NCBI GenBank assembly: GCA_948567375.1
Contig: OX419759.1
Span: 29,923,493 to 29,987,492, forward strand
Direction: 5' to 3'
Length of the DNA stretch: 64,000 bases
Source: Lunularia cruciata
Taxonomy: Eukaryota; Streptophyta; Marchantiopsida; Lunulariales; Lunulariaceae
This document shows positions 63,373 through 64,000 of this stretch, piece after piece. Numbering within the stretch: the stretch's first letter is position 1; every line of letters starts with the position of its first letter. The notes below the pieces were generated by a model. It was not told the DNA's origin and did no database searches. It saw nothing but the letters and a program-made list of their open reading frames with translations. A program made the translations under genes and the position numbers.

Positions 63373-64000
63373 CATGCAGCAAGATCAAGAGAAGGAAATG
63401 TCTTTGCAAGAAGAAATCAAGCGGCAGGATGCGCAAGAAGAACTTATGGCGGAGCCGAGGCAGTACATGCCAAAATGAGAAGGTGTACAGGTGGCCTGGC
63501 AGATTATCAATTTGGATGATGAAGAGAGTTTGGAGGACAAGGGGTCACTAACAATAAGAAGATCCCAACTTTGTATTAAGATCTTGGGCTTGGAAGGAAA
63601 GCATCCAATTGATGTAGGCCCTGAAGACAAGGTAGGAAGAAGCAGGATGCAAGGAAGTTGAGTATCATTGGGATGTGGTATGTCTACTGTTATTGCAGAT
63701 GGAGAAGAAGAAGAAGAAGATGCAATGCAGACATCCCAACGTATAGACGGTGTTGCGGGTGCGAGAGAGATTAGAGATTGAGAATTGGAAGTTGTAGGAG
63801 AACTTGAGTAGAGGAGAAGAGGAAAGGGAAATCTTGTGAGTCAATGCAACATTGCAAAAGAAGATAACAAGATTCTGCAAGAAAAGTTTGAGAAGCAGGG
63901 AAGAGAGTTGGCAATAAAAGTGAAGGAGGTTACGCAAGAAAGACATTGGGTGGAGAAGTTACAAGCTGAAGTGAAGGCGGAGCAAGGGAAGGGCAAAGAA
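63373..64000 (+). other. Unassigned charged region after the family A element
   Basis: Glu/Lys-rich, partly open on plus (63,306-63,551 overlaps the LTR end; later RLEIENWKL, ENLSRGEEERE). The second half (63,780-64,000) resembles the U3 coiled-coil region around 48,480-48,560 and 58,190-58,300, so it may be a divergent plus U3 fragment. The first 400 bp are not recognised. It does not continue the minus LTR that was cut at 56,422. Confidence 0.4.

Noticed and set aside
1-64000. Non-retroviral systems such as defence islands, biosynthetic clusters or organelle inserts
   Set aside because: No bacterial-type operon, no NBS-LRR, P450 or other pathway gene, and no plastid or mitochondrial gene could be recognised on either strand.

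Overview
The window looks like retrotransposon-dominated intergenic DNA from a land plant with a large genome. Every recognisable gene belongs to Ty3/gypsy (Metaviridae-type) LTR retrotransposons. Their primer-binding sites match plant tRNA 3' ends (Asp, Glu, initiator Met), and almost every reading frame is broken by stops, shifts, deletions or later insertions. Lineage (gymnosperm, fern or other) cannot be decided from this sequence. No tRNA or rRNA gene, CRISPR array or bacterial operon was seen.

Three families make up most of it. Family A (tRNA-Asp primer site) covers well over half the window in both orientations: I count ten LTR 5' ends (TGTGGTACCCACA-like) and ten LTR 3' ends (TTGTCA). 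Its LTR is very large (3,659 bp in the best copy). Its U3 part holds a long open frame for a basic/acidic, strongly coiled-coil protein, followed by a TATA box and an R/U5 of about 0.7 kb. Family B has 0.69-kb LTRs and a tRNA-Glu primer site, with gag, protease, RT, RNase H and a core-deleted integrase. Family C is a chromovirus (tRNA-iMet primer site, C-terminal chromodomain) with short LTRs rich in heat-shock-type elements.

Layout. 1-3,136: two nested minus family A LTR pieces. 3,137-25,980: a plus family A element whose gag is split at 7,799 by the minus chromovirus (7,800-22,572). The chromovirus is split in its chromodomain by a plus family B element (8,429-17,636), which is split in integrase by a solo family A LTR with target duplication TGATG (14,456-16,357). 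22,573-25,980: gag remnant, a family B LTR, more family A LTR pieces and family A RNase H-integrase. 25,982-36,990: family A LTRs in both orientations, including a complete minus LTR (29,456-32,412), another family B LTR and a minus family A pol. 36,991-40,560: a different, low-copy-looking island with a 620-bp direct repeat and exon-like minus-strand reading frames. 40,561-43,064: an unidentified degenerate coding region. 43,065-56,422: head-to-head and tail-to-tail family A LTR fragments plus a minus gag. 56,423-63,372: the best-preserved family A element, a gag-integrase deletion derivative with both LTRs, primer site and polypurine tract. 63,373-64,000: an unassigned charged coiled-coil-like region.

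The main candidate for something new is the family A LTR itself: a plant Ty3/gypsy LTR that carries its own long, non-gag, non-pol reading frame, preserved in many copies and also spread as solo LTRs.
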